A stretch of DNA of 64,000 bases from Adenanthera pavonina (taxonomy: Eukaryota; Streptophyta; Magnoliopsida; Fabales; Fabaceae): assembly GCA_026686845.1 (NCBI GenBank), contig JAIVEN010000024.1:12325501-12389500 (forward strand), read 5' to 3'. The stretch's first letter is position 1, and every line of letters starts with the position of its first letter. The notes beneath the pieces were generated by a model that saw only the letters and a program-made list of their open reading frames with translations, did no database searches and was not told where the DNA came from. Below are positions 11,471-24,160 of this stretch, one piece after another. The translations under genes and the position numbers were made by a program.

Positions 11471-13053
11471 ATTCTAACATATCATTATTCCATGAAGGAT
11501 AGCCATGAATGTCACATCTGAAAATATGACGTGGACAACATGAAAAGGATAAATCAATTCCAAGTCAAAAATCAATTTAAAGGAATATTCAGCACCAAAA
11601 TCTTGAGGGAAAATTTTGAAATTGGATAAGATGGTTATTAATCACGTATTAGTTTATTAATCAATTATTATCATTGAAAAGTGAAGTTATTGAGCTACAA
11701 AAAGAGCCTTGGGACTATTAATATTTTTCACCATATGTATATAACTAATTATATTTATTATGCACTAATTAATCGCCATGTAATTTGAAGGAGGACATTT
11801 GTTCAAGGATTAGTTGAGGTGCCATAGGAGGAAGAAGTTGTGGCAACTAGGAGAAGAGCTAGAGTTAGAATGCAACTAAGCTAATACACAAACATATAAA
11901 ATTGGCTCTATGTAATTTGTGACTATGAATATTATATAGAACACCTGCTAAAAAAGTTCAATACTTGAAGGTAATATACTAATCGAAGATTTTTTTAAAA
12001 AAATTCAAATAAAAGAGTTGTGCATGTAGTGCAGCTACTTATAAATACTAGTAAATGAATATATAAATTGCCTATTTGACTATGTAATTCAATAATTTTT
12101 ATTGTAGTGATATATATATTTCAGTTGTTCATACACTTTTTTATGAATATTTAATTGTGGATCAATTGGTTAATCAATTATTAGTTGCTAGAAAAGTGAA
12201 GTTATTGAGCTATTAGAAAGGGTCATGGGGCTATAAATATTTTTCATATATAATTATATTTATTATGCTCTAATTAATCGCTATTTAATTTGGAGGACAT
12301 TTGTGCAAGGATTAGCTTTAGAAGAAGCACTAGAGTCAAAATGCAATTAAGCAAATGGATAGTACCTCTATTTTGTCATAATTACCCACTACATATGCTT
12401 ATAATTTTTTCCTCTATTTTGCATTATAAAAACTAAGAAGCATGTTGAGTTGAGTGACATGAAATTCAACATCCCTTAAATAATGAATATATACATATGG
12501 TAAAATGACCATTCACTCAGAAATTCCCTACATTAATCAAGTTGTCACTTAACTTGGAACATGTAATACAAGTCAAATCACTCTTCATTTCAAGATAATC
12601 ATTCAAAAATCAATCTTAGCATGTAATTCCAACATAAAACCCTACAATTTTTATGATCTTTTTTTTTAAATTTCAGGTTTTTTCTTTTTAATTTTTTCAA
12701 AAACTGAAATCATCACCAAAAGAAAAATGTTTTTTCCTCTTCCTAAAACAAAGAACAAAAACAAAAATAAGAATACAAGATTAGCTGCAAATCCCTCACA
12801 CTTATCCATTGCATTGTCCTTAATGCAAGTTTGGCACACAATCCAATAAAATAGATGAAACAAGGTAGAAGGTAAGGGAAAAGATAAGACTTGGTGACAT
12901 CACAGAAATATAAAGGAATCATGATATCTAGCATAGCTCCTTTGTTTGGCTGGAGGTCCCAAAAGAGTATCAATGGTGAGCTCCTCCTTCATGTAGTGCA
13001 ATGCTCATCAAGCAACTTTACAAGTCTCCCCACTAAAAGTGTAGGAGAGAATA
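11471..13053. other. AT-rich non-coding DNA with a diverged direct repeat
   Basis: Segments at about 11650-11885 and 12170-12358 share GTGAAGTTATTGAGCTA, TTATATTTATTATGC-CTAATTAATCG and GGAGGACATTTGT-CAAGGATTAG in order, about 520 bases apart. They look like two copies of one diverged repeat unit. I recognise no element and no gene in the rest of the stretch. Confidence 0.5.
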
Positions 13054-15559
13054 TGAAGTAAAAGGAAGAAGGAGAAAGATAGGATAGACAGAAGAGAAAG
13101 AAAAAAAAGGAAGTATTCAAGGAAGTGAAGGAAGAACTTAATGCTATGTTTGGGAGTTTTTTTTAGGGGGGATTGGAATGGAATGGGATAACTATATGGT
13201 TGGGTTATTGTTTGAGAGATTTTTTTAAGAGGGAATGAAATGGCAATGGATGGCCTCATAAGCCATCCTTAGCCATCCTAAATTTAATTTTTCTTGTCCC
13301 CCAAATTGGGGGGTCAAAGATGGAATGACTGAAAATAATTATTTAAATTACAAAAACAATCATTAATCCTAACAAAAAAAATATTCATTCTCATGATTCT
13401 TTTGCTTTTTCCATACTGCCAAATCTATCCCGCCATATTGTACATTTCTTGGTATTTTGTCATCACATCAATTCAATCACTCTAATCACATCATACCTCA
13501 TATGTATAATTAAATCACTGCTTTAAGGTATGCTTTCTTTCAAAAGTCTTGTAATTTATTATAGTTTTCTTATTTTTTGTGCTTTATCATAGTTGGTTTA
13601 GTTACCTTTATTTTTTGATAAAAATTTTTACTTCCTTCTTAATATTATTATTAGAAGAACCAAGTTGTTTTACAACATATTATTGTTATTATTATTGTTG
13701 TTGTTATTGAAAGATATTTTTATTAAAAAGTAAAAGCAATATAATTTTTTTATATGAAAAAAAGAACTTGTTTTTTATTTAAATTTGCTAATAAGGGTAA
13801 TATTGGGAAAAATTTATAATTCATTTCATTCCATCTTTTATAATAATTTTCAAACAATAATCAAATGAGGTCACTCATTTCCCTCACAAAATTCTCAAAC
13901 AATGGAACATTTCATTCGATTTCACTCCACTCCATTCTATTCTACTATGTTCTATTAATGGCCATACAATTCTATTTCGTTATAAACTTCTAAACATAGC
14001 CTAAAGGAGAAACAACTTAAGGAGGGAAAAATAGATATATAGAAAACTCAAATTCACTGAATAAGTTCTTCTACAATTTGAATTATAATTATAATTATTT
14101 ATAAAACTTAATGAAACCTTTCAAAAGATTGAAAAAATCTAATAAAAAAAAATTACTTAACCTAAAGACTCAATCTATCAAGATTGTAAGAATTTCACTT
14201 ATTTAGAAATTTTTTAAAGGCTAAAATATTCTAGAATATTCTAACTTAAACTTAAAGAAAAAGAAATTATAAAATATAAAATAAATAAAATATAAAATAT
14301 AAATCCTAAATTAAATCTAAAAATAATCTAAATACATAATAAAACATCTTTATTTAAAATCTTAATCATCCATTCTCCATCATTCTCTCTCGTTTGAAAG
14401 AACTTTCCTTTGAACAGTTAAAACTCCACGTAGTTTCTTGATTTAGGAAATCCTTCAAGTAGACAAAATAATGAAGGATAGGATTTGAATGAGAAAACTT
14501 CTTTTTAGAGATCCAAATATTATATTATTCGACTTTCAAAAGCCCTTCCAATGGATAAGATATTGGTGGAAGGGACTCTTAGTCAAGAGAACATTATGCT
14601 TCATAGTACTCACAACAATTTCAACACCAAGTATAACAGCTGAGCAAAGTACAAAGTTGAAAACTACCGACAATAGTTTTAGAAGGCACAACTTCTAAAG
14701 GTGGAGATTGTTCATCAAAACACTCATGATGATCTTCCTCTGCCAACTCAACTTCTTTCAGGGTTGAGAGGATCTTCATTTGACATACTAGATGCGGGAG
14801 AAAGGCCCTTGATAAATGTGTTGTTTTCTTTCACCACCACAGTTTTAGTGTCTTCTTCAAATTCTAAGGAATTATACTACTTACTTAATTTGTTGATTGG
14901 TAGTATTATTTCCTTGAACAATTTCTCAAACTTGTCAAATCTACAGTTGAAATCCCCTTAAAAATTTACTTCCATTGTGTTAATCTTGTAGTTGATGACT
15001 TCCATCTAATGGTTCACAAGCTCATTGGTGGCATTCTTAAATTCTTCAAGATTTTATTGGGATTTTTTTGTCATGGTAGATTTAAGAAGTTTAACACATG
15101 GGGTGTGTAGAAAAGTTGGCTTTAATACCAAATGATGTAAAAGGAGGAGGGAGAAAGAAAAGGTAGACAAAAAATAGAGAGAAAAGAAAGAACTCAATGA
15201 GAGAGAAAATAGACATATAGAAAACTCAAATTTACTCAATATGATTGTTACAATTTGAATTACAATGATAGCTATTTACAAGACTCAATTGAACCTTTCA
15301 GAAGATTGACAAAATATAATAAAATAAGAAATTACTTAACCTAGAGACTCAATCTATGGAGATTATAAGAATATCACTTATTTACAAATTTTTGAAAGAT
15401 TAAAATATTATAGAACATTCTAACCTAAACTTAAAGAAAAAGAAATTATAAAATAGGAAATAAAAAAGATAAAATATAAATCTTAAATTAAATATAAAAA
15501 TAATCTAAATATATAATAAAATATCTTTATTTAAAATTTTAATCATCTATTCTTCATCA
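13054..15559 (-). mobile_element. Small non-autonomous LTR retrotransposon, minus orientation
   Basis: Two direct repeats, 13054-14382 (with an 863-bp MITE and its target duplication inside) and 15133-15559, act as LTRs of about 466 and 427 bp. Both start TGA and end CATCA. Flanks GAATA (13049-13053) and AAATA (15560-15564) match at four of five bases. A primer binding site on the minus strand, TGGTATTAAAGCC at 15118-15130, resembles the initiator tRNA-Met type. A purine-rich CGAGAGAGAA lies next to the left LTR. The interior is only about 750 bp, and the open frames in it (14489-14961) show no retroviral domain. The size suggests a TRIM-like or internally deleted element. Confidence 0.75.
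13142..14001. mobile_element. Tourist-like (PIF/Harbinger-type) MITE inside the LTR
   Basis: The ends are imperfect inverted repeats: TGCTATGTTTGGGAGTTT at the left and, read inward, GGCTATGTTTAGAAGTTT at the right. Three-base TAA duplications flank it at 13139-13141 and 14002-14004. The flanking LTR sequence matches the uninterrupted copy at about 15200, which confirms an insertion. No transposase is encoded. Confidence 0.8.
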
Positions 15560-16960
15560 AAATATACCATGTGTCTACAAAACATCAAAAGACCAAGCCA
15601 AATCTTGTCCTAAAAGAATATGCTCAATAAAATCGAATGACAAGAAAGAAGTTAGAGAAGATTCCCTAACAAAATTAGACAAAACAACCCAAAGAACCTT
15701 TAAGAAAGGAGAACATCCAACAAAATTGACATGACTTTCTTTAACATGCAAATCCTAATTAAGAATTCCCCAACACTTATCTACTTTACTTTCTCCAAAA
15801 GTGTCAAGACATGTAATATCCACAATAGAATCACCAATAAAAGTGGACAAGTGAAGTATAGGAATCCTACTAGAATCAATATCCACAAGCTCAATCATGT
15901 TAGCATCCATGGCATCCCAATGATTAATGCAATCAAGAAATTCATGACATGCAATAGTAGCATTTTCATCAAAAGCCTTATTAGCATGGACACCCTCATC
16001 ATCATGCTTAACATTAGTAAAGTCAATAGAGCAAATGAAATCATGGATCATGGAACATACTATACAATACTCTAAATCATCACAGTCACCTAAGCAATAC
16101 ATGATATCCTCAAAGGAACACATCAAGATCATCACTAACAAAGTTATCAAATAATGAAAACCCAAGAATTATTAACAAACTAACTAAACACATAATGAAA
16201 GCAATCAAGAACCTAATTCAATTGATTAAGAACAAGTCGTTCCCTAACAATGAGGCCAAAATTTTAAACATAGCTATCAAATTGTGAAGAATTAAACAAA
16301 TTTAAGGATTTACTGTATAGAGTAACCTAAGTCATCCCCCAAAAAACCCATGAACTTAACCAATTAAACTAGAGGATTAAAAGTAAAAGAAATTAATAAA
16401 ATAAAGAAACTAAATAACAGACTTAAGGAAATAAAGTAAAATTAACAAAACTAATGAAAACTATCACAAGTAGACCAATCAACCATAGTTCCTTCACCTA
16501 ATGTTTATTCTTCCACATTCACTATATTAATTGAATCTAATTAAGTGTTTAATTTCCTAGTTTAAGGGCTAGAGTTCTTCAAATAATCATTTAGAGAATA
16601 GATTAACACTAGAACTGCAAATCAACTAAAATCTCAATTAATTTGCAATCTAATAATACACCATTAGCAAAGCTCAAATAATCATTCAACCAAAGCCAAT
16701 TTTTTTCTTGAAATATCGTACTTGAAATATCTTGACTTGATTAGTAACCTTTTTTATGGTGTAATACGCATGAGCTTGGCAATCTTTCTTTCCTGCAATA
16801 TTTTTGCATTAACTTTTATAGTTGTCCTAGTGCACCTTATTTAAGATCCAATCTATGAAGGTTGCCTTATATCCTTCCTCATCTATAATTACTCTCAAAC
16901 TTCAAAACATTAACCTTTGATTGAAATAATCAGCTACAATTAATAAGCAACATTTCCCTT
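15560..16960. other. Non-coding or decayed element DNA with one unrecognised ORF
   Basis: The main feature is a 136-codon frame on the minus strand (15755-16165) rich in Asp, Cys and Ile (for example GDCDDLEYCIVC). I do not recognise it. It could be a remnant of a retrotransposon polyprotein, since it lies in repeat DNA, and the opposite strand is also open over part of it. Nothing else is recognisable in the stretch. Confidence 0.25.
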
Positions 16961-18800
16961 CTAAAGGAATTAGTGTTAAAACAATGCAATTTGTTTCACA
17001 GTATTCCTCCTTGGTCTATTTCCACTAGCCTCAACACTCCTTGTCCTCTTGTCATCATTGATTTCTCTTATACCTTAGATCCTCAAATTTTAGTAGCTAT
17101 TTTATTATAAGAGCAACCTTGCCATTCTGGACCTCCCTAGTAATCATTGGACATTTTTCTAGGTTGGAGGCATTATTTGTTTCAAGAAACTCCTTATATA
17201 GCTATGGATCACTAAAACTCATTTCACCTATTTTACCAAACTATATTTTATGGTTTTATCTTCCAATGCACTTGTTCTAAACATTAGTTTTGATTGGGTT
17301 CCACCATTCCAATTGGGGTATTTACATTTAAATTCTATTAAAATGGGTACTTATTTTCCAATGCGGCTTCACACTCAAAAGCATTACCTCAATTGGGAAT
17401 GTCACAATCTCAAATTTTTTACTTGATTTCCCGTTGGTTTTGAAGTCTTTATGTCCTTGTCCAATATTTAAATATCTCTTTTAATCAGATTGGAGATAAA
17501 ATACCATCTTCACAAGTTAAATTTTCCAAAAAATTCATACTTAGATTTGAGTTCAAATATCTTTGCTGGCCAAATTCTCTCCTTTCTATCAATAGTACAA
17601 TCCTTGTGTTTGAAAGATAATAAGTTCACATAATTGAGTTTGTTTCAATCTCTAAAAAATGTTCATTTGTTTGAACTATCTTATTGTTGAAAGAACTTCA
17701 AATCACTTATCTTTTTGAATTTGGATAATAATAATATGTTAACAAAGATTTGACATCAATGGACTTCCTAGTTAATATTCAATTTTTTGTTTTGCACAAC
17801 AATAATCTGATTAGAAAGATTTCTTTTTTGTTTTTAAGTAATTGCAAAGAGTTGGTAATTTTTTATATGGGTCATAACACATTATTTGGGCTAATACCCA
17901 CATCAATTGGGGACAAATTTCAAAAGTTGGTTGTCCTTATTTCAAAATTCAATCAATTATATGGAGCGATGCTAAAGAATATTTATTCCTTGTTTTGAAT
18001 ATTAGACCTATCACATAATAATATCTCAGGAAGTATATCCAAATGTGTCAATAGCCTCATTGCTATGGCCAATTAAACACATCTAAATTCAACTATTGAT
18101 TTCTGTTTTCCAATGTTTAGCAATGTTAAGCTTATTTTGACAATATTTTTTATGCCAGTATCATGGTCACATGGAAAAGAAAAGATTCAGAGTACATTAG
18201 AAATTTGGGATTATTGAAAATAATGGATCTATCAAGCAATAAGATTGAAGGGAAATTTCGTCTGACATTACAAATCTTGTTGGATCGCCTTCTTTAAACA
18301 TTTCAAGAAATATGGTGAGTGGATATGTTCCTTCCACAATTGGTCAAATAAACTCATTGGAAGCCCTTATTTGTAAAGGAACTTCTTGTTTGGTTCAATC
18401 CCATCATCTCCTTATGGGTTAAACTTTCTCAACATATTAGATTTGTCACTTATCAGATGAAATTCTAAGGAGCACACTTTTACTTGGAATAAACAAGGCA
18501 AGTAATAACTTGAAAAGAAAACACAAGTAAAAATGGTGACTAAGCCACTAAGACAATATCAACAAGGACTAAATTAATAATATAAGGAGTCTCCTTAAGC
18601 AGGCATATTCTCCTTTCACAATTGTAAGCATCTTTAACTATTCGGTCCACACATCTTATAACTTCTCTTCAAGAATAAAAAAGGTTCACATCCCAAGGAG
18701 CGTAGAGTTACAATGCTTTAGTGGCACACCTTTAATGGGGAATCTTAAATTTTGTGGTGAGCCTATCAAACCAGTCTCAATTTTCTCTTTTACAAAAATG
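16960..18800 (+). pseudogene. LRR receptor-like protein (RLP) pseudogene, left arm of an inverted repeat
   Basis: In shifting frames the plus strand encodes typical plant RLP (EIX/Cf-type) leucine-rich repeats: FDWVPPFQLGYLHLNS near 17290, TLFGLIPTSIG near 17880, LDLSHNNISGSI near 18005, NLGLLKIMDLSSNKIEG near 18205. Near 18740 comes the C-terminal cap-like FSGTPLMGNLKFCGEPI. Frameshifts and stops occur throughout, and no membrane segment or intact N-terminus is seen. RLPs are cell-surface receptors for microbial or developmental signals. This copy cannot make a protein. It pairs with 19020-20447. Confidence 0.8.
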
Positions 18801-19019
18801 ACAATCTAATTCCACATGCTTTGTTTGGTCATGGTGCATAGGATTGTTTGGAATCCTAATTGTTGTCATATTTTCATATCAAACTTTCACTTGTCCATCA
18901 AAATTGAGTTTTGCAATTACACTCTTGACAGCTTTTTAGAAGAGGCACACCATAAATATCATGATTACATCATAAAAAAATGTGACGTCAAAGCTTCGTT
19001 ATTGTGCCTAATAAGTTAT

Positions 19020-20447
19020 CAAAGGCCAATTCCAACATGTTGAGAAAATTTGACCCAGAAAGAGATGATGAGATTGGACCAAACAAGAAATTCCTTTACA
19101 AATCAAGAGCTTCTAATGAGTTCATTTGACCAATTGTGGAGGGAATATATCCACTCAACATATTTCCTGAAATTTTTAAAGAAAGCAATTCAACAAGATC
19201 CATAATCTCATGGAATTTCCCCTTCAAACATATTGCTTTGTAGATCCATTATTTTCAACAATCCCAAATTTATATCATACTATGAATTTTTTCTTTTCCA
19301 TGTGACCATGATACTGACATAAAAAAATCATTGAAAAAAACTTAACATTGCTAAATGTTGGATGCCAAAAATCAAGAGTTGAATTTGAATGTGTTTAGCT
19401 GGCAATATTAGTAAGCCTATTGGCACATCTTGGTATGCTTCTTGAGATATTATTATGAGATAGGTCTAATATTCAAAGTGAAAGGAAGGAATAAATATTC
19501 TTTGGCATGGCTCCATAAAATTGATTGAATATCAAAATAAGGACAGCTGAGTTTTGAAATTTGTGCCCAATCCATGTGCGTATTTGACCAAATAATGTGT
19601 TATGACCCACATAAAAATTACCAACTCTTTGCAACTACTTAAAGAGAAAAGAATCTTCCTAACCAAATTATTGTTGTGCAAAACTAAAACTTGAATATTA
19701 ACTAGGAAACCCATTGATGTCAGAATCTTTGGTGACATATTATTATTATCCAAATTCAAAAAGATAAGTGATTTGAAGTTCTTCTAACAATTAGGTAGTT
19801 TAAACGAGTGATCATTTGAGAGATTGAAGAATAGTATGTGCAAAGGAACAAACTCAATTATGTGAATTTATTATCATTCAGATGTAAGAATTGTATTGTT
19901 GATAGAAAGGAGGGAATTTGGCCAATAAAGATGTTTGAACTCAAATCTAAGTATGATTTTTCAAAAAATTTTACTTGTGAAATGGTATTTCACTTCTAAT
20001 GTGATTAAAAGAGAGATTTGCACATGAGCATAAAGGCTCCAAAAATTTTCTTTAAATGTTGGATGAAAATATTCAAATATATGGAGAGCCCCTCCTCTTG
20101 CACCCATGACATTGTTGATTGTAAATGTTGTAGAAGCCACTTCCGCCAGCTGACTAGATACATGTTTTTGGCACATTATATTATATATAATAGTTTACAA
20201 AGAAATCAGCCATCCCATTTGTCGCACCTACATCCACCCCTGTAAGTATGGCATCATGAGACATGTTACTTGGGAGGTCAAGAATGGCAAGGTTGCTCTT
20301 ATAATATAATAGTGACTAAATACTGAGGATTTGAGGTTATTGTGAGAGAATCAATGATGACAAGAGGATGAAAAAAGTTGAGGCTAGTGGAAATAGACAA
20401 AGGAGGAATACTGTGAAATATGTTGCATTGTTTTAACTCTAAGGCCA
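19020..20447 (-). pseudogene. RLP pseudogene, right arm of the inverted repeat
   Basis: Read on the minus strand this repeats the left arm: 19020-19985 matches about 17470-18450, and 20255-20447 matches about 16960-17150. The LRR peptides are the same (GFLVNIQVLVLHNNNLVRKI, SCKELVIF). It lacks the 320-bp LRR stretch present at 17150-17470 and has about 270 bp of unrelated sequence at 19985-20255 instead. It has its own stops and frameshifts, so both arms have decayed since duplication. Confidence 0.75.
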
Positions 20448-21197
20448 TGTTAGGTATGTAAGAATTGAGATTCTGGAATAGGAATGGGAGAGAGAAACTG
20501 ATAGGTAAACCCTTATGGAACTAGTCTAAAGAACTCACTTTGATGTGTCTGACACTCGAATCGTTGCAAACAAGAGATGCTACAAACTGGATAGCAAAGA
20601 AGAATGATGAAAAACGTAGAAACGGTAAACATAACATGCAAAACGAATTAGAAACAAAATGAATAAGGTTTACTATGATTTTGTGCTTCAGAAACTTTGG
20701 TTCGGAATTAGGATTGGAGCTCACATTATTATTTCTTTTTTTTAATTAAAAAATCAAATCTAATGAGATTATTTTAATCGCAACTAATTATATCTATTTG
20801 TTCATAACTAATTATATCTATTTTGTTTAAATTATATATAATTTTTTTCACATAATTTATTTATGTGTTTTAATATTTTCCAAAAAAATCTCCATAAAAA
20901 TTTTCTAAATTCAAATGCCCTATGACCTATTATTAGATTTTTTTCATTTTATAATTAGATTGTTTAGATATATTTCAATTAATTATAATATTTATTTATG
21001 TGTTTTAATTTTTTTCATAACTAATTATATATGTTTTGTTTAAATCATATCAAATTTTTTTATATAATTTACTTGTGTGTTCAAACTTTTGCAAGAGACC
21101 ATGAGTTAGCAATCTTTAGTACCCCTACAAAAACATGACATTTGTACCTCCATAGGATTGACAAGCTACACTAATAGAAGATAGCTAAACATGTTAC
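20448..21197. other. AT-rich intergenic DNA, nothing recognised
   Basis: I see no coding signal or mobile-element ends here. It holds short runs of ATAACTAATTATATCTATTT repeated near 20790, 20810 and 21018. An open frame at 20521-20724 has no features of a protein. Confidence 0.4.
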
Positions 21198-21880
21198 CAT
21201 CATTATATTTCAACCTAGTCAACTGCAAGACCACCACAATAGGAGACTCCATATCTTCTTCTGTTGAATAGTAAGCATCATATGCGGATTCTCCAAACAA
21301 AACAATATTAACGCAGTTGTCTCTACATAAGCATTAGTTCATATCATTAATCTATCATGACACAATCTCAAACCAATTAATTTAAATAATTTTCATGTTC
21401 GATAAAAGCTCATTGTTCATCAACCAAGGTGAAGCACAACCTTTTGTAGCTTTCATTGTTCCTACTAAATTCATCTAATTGGCCAAGGCTTTCCAGGAAT
21501 CTAATCACATCTATGAAGAAGAGCCAAAAGACAAAAAATGAAACAAAAAAAAACTGAAAGAAGGATAAAATGAGCTTAAGATACAAAGGTGATAAGGAAA
21601 AAGAGTTTAGACCTATTAGAACTTCAGGTAATCGTCTCCCACTGACCAAGTTGGACATACGGACAAAACCCTAGCATTCAATGGGCAGTTGAAGGATTGA
21701 TGGCTCAATAAATGTACCCTTATTGAAATTGATTATGTATGGGTGGTCTGTAGTATGGCAACACAGCTTCTTTTCAGAAAGGGAGAAGTTCTCAATACCA
21801 TACCATTTCCCTCTGGCTAGTTCCTTAGCATATGCCTCCACTAAAAGCTCCCTTCCAATCGTTGCTTGGATCTTAGTTCC
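21198..21880 (-). pseudogene. Replication protein A 70-kDa-like (DUF223 OB-fold) pseudogene fragment
   Basis: Three exon-like blocks on the minus strand carry RPA1-type OB-fold sequence: 21613-21880 (GTKIQATIGRELLVEAYAKE, KWYGIENFSLSEKK), 21413-21510 (DVIRFLESLGQLDEF, RLCFTLVDEQ) and 21198-21322 (DNCVNIVLFGESAYDA, SPIVVVLQLTRLKYNDG). Blocks one and two join in phase across a GT-AG intron. A TAG at 21671-21673 replaces a residue after PIEC, and the second block runs into a stop with no donor, so it is non-functional. Upstream exons are absent. RPA-like proteins of this type occur in plants as single-strand DNA-binding proteins and are also carried by some Helitrons. I see no helicase beside it. 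Confidence 0.7.
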
Positions 21881-24160
21881 CTAAAGAAAAAATAGCTCTT
21901 ACTATTACATCTTACATTTGAGTACATTTTCCATGTAAGCTGCTTAATTTTAAACCATGGAAAAAGTCTTGAAGAACTTAAACCAGTTAAAAACTGTTTT
22001 TGTACACTGTTTATCAAAATATGCAGTAAATTTTGAAAATTCATAAGTAAATGTAAAAAAATAATTTCTCAGTTGTTCAAGTCTCTAAAAAACATTCACG
22101 TCGTGAATTTCACAGGAAAAATATGAAATTAGAAAGTTATGCTCAGATTCATACAGTTTATTCATTAAACTTTATTATTAATTTTGACTTCCAATTTCTA
22201 TCTAGATTTTGAGCCATAAATTTGGGCAAGCATATCTCATAGTATACTTAACCAATTTGCACATTTATGGTGTATTGGAAATCTTTTTGAGTCTAGTTTC
22301 TAAACATATAAATCACTTATGGCTTTCACATGCTCACTGGTTAGTATACCAATATAATCCTTCAGTGGTCTAAAATAACTATTACTGGAACAGTTTGGAG
22401 AAAACATTCATAACTTCTATTATATAACTCCAATTGAATCTAACCAGTGCCAAATTGTTCATAGGACATAACTCTAAACATAGATACAAACATCTAAATT
22501 TTTAGAGAAATATACAATTTTATATAGATTCTCAAAATAGACAAAATTTACAAACAAAACAACTTACAACAAAACAGTCCAGCACCATTAATCTTCCATG
22601 CCAATGTTCTTTTCTTTCTTTTGACTTGGTCATATCATCATGGAACTATAAGGGTGAGATTGGGGAATTTCAATAGTAAATTTACACATGCCATTACATT
22701 ATTATAACACATTTAAAAAATAGAAAACATTGCACAATTTAGTAACACATAAAATTTCTATATTGTCTAACAAAAATCAAACAACATAACGGCTTAAAAA
22801 TAGAATATCTCAAACTTAGCCCTCATCAATAAAACAGCCAACCAGTCATCAAAATAATCAAAACAACAACATGGAAATAGTTTCATAGTATACAAATATG
22901 TATAACATTATTGTGCAATAACATAAAGACATAGCAAGTTATTACCTTGAAGCTTTAACTTCTTCAACTACAAACTTGTCTTTCACTTGCTTTGGTTTGC
23001 TTCCTTAGCTTGATAGGAGCCTATAAACATCAATAATCTTTGCCCAACAACTTGCTATCACAATGGGAAACTAAATATGCATAAGTGGCCCTAACTTTCG
23101 AGCTTTTACAAACTAAATTTAATGCTTGATCCTTTACTCTTTCTTTGCTCATTTGGTTAGCCAAGACCATAAAGAAGCTTGAGGAAGAAAGCTTTCAAAA
23201 CCCTAGCTTGACTCGTGCTCCATGAATGGAAGGAAAACTAGAAGAGAATGGAAATAAGATTTCTTAGGTTGAGACCTTCCTTCCTCTTCCTTCTCTTCCT
23301 CTTTATTTCCTCTCTTTCTTTCTTTCTTGGCCTCACACTCTCTCTAACTCTCATGGCAACTCCCTCCCTCTCTAACCTTCCCAAGCTTTCAACCAAATGA
23401 GCAATTTGGGGAGGAGGGGTGAACACATATTTATAGAAAGTTTGGAGTGATATTGACCCTTCAATTTACTTTTAATCCAATGGCTTAAATTATTCTTCAT
23501 TAGTTTATGTCATTTTTCTCTTATGCCCCGTGATATTTTTGCCTTCGTGAGAGAGAGATGAGAGAGAAATTTTGTTCTTCTTTGCCCTTGTATTTTCAGT
23601 TTTCTAGGATGAAGAGAGAGAATTTACAAAGTGCAATTTTACAAATTCATTTAAATCTGGATTGTGTACTTTAATATGTGTTTTATATTATATCTTATAT
23701 TCTTTTTATGTACTTTATTTGTGGGATACACTACCATTTTATTTTTATTTTTTCATGTGAAGTCCACTTGTCAAGCTTACTTTTAAAATTTATTCTATTC
23801 AGTTGGAAATTACTATTCATGGGGAACCTGTATATTGTTGTACTTATATTTTTTCCTCTTCTAGCCCACCTATCCTATATCTATTGTACTTTTATCCTAT
23901 ACCAGAGTATTTTATTAATATTTTCTCTCTCTATTCTTCTAAAATGACTATTTTGCCCTTACCTTTTAACAAAATAACTATTTTACCATTTTAAGCCCAT
24001 TTTTAATCTTTTTATGCTATTTTAAGCTTTTAACCAATTTAAGTATACTTTTATGCATCCCAAAACACTAAATATCATTCCAAAGCAATTCATATCGATT
24101 CTTAACATAATCTAATCATTCAAATGCATGTAAAAATATAGAGATGTTACAATTACAACC
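21881..24160. other. Non-coding LTR-like block, copy A
   Basis: This stretch resembles 54000-56620 in layout: an AAGTCTCTAAAAA-like start, a long run of plant 5'-leader-like text, a TTTGTGGGAT-CAC motif (23709 here, 56262 there), then stretches of 'AAATGACTATTTTGCCCTTA' type. Such sequence is common in gypsy-type LTRs. I could not define ends or target duplications. The open frames in it have no recognisable domain. Confidence 0.35.

Larger units (their letters stand above)
16960..20447. repeat. Large imperfect inverted repeat, about 1.2 kb of paired arms
   Basis: For example, TTTCACAGTATTCCTCCTT near 16993 recurs as its complement near 20420, and GTGGATAT-TTCC-TCCACAATTGGTCAAAT near 18313 as its complement near 19140. 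The arms face each other across a spacer of about 570 bp (18450-19020) that carries the RLP C-terminal end and an unrecognised ORF (18816-19043). A transcript across it could fold into a long hairpin. Confidence 0.8.

Noticed and set aside
15731..16165. Overlapping long open frames on both strands as a host gene
   Set aside because: No domain, no exon partners, Asp/Cys-rich composition and repeat context; kept only as an unrecognised ORF.
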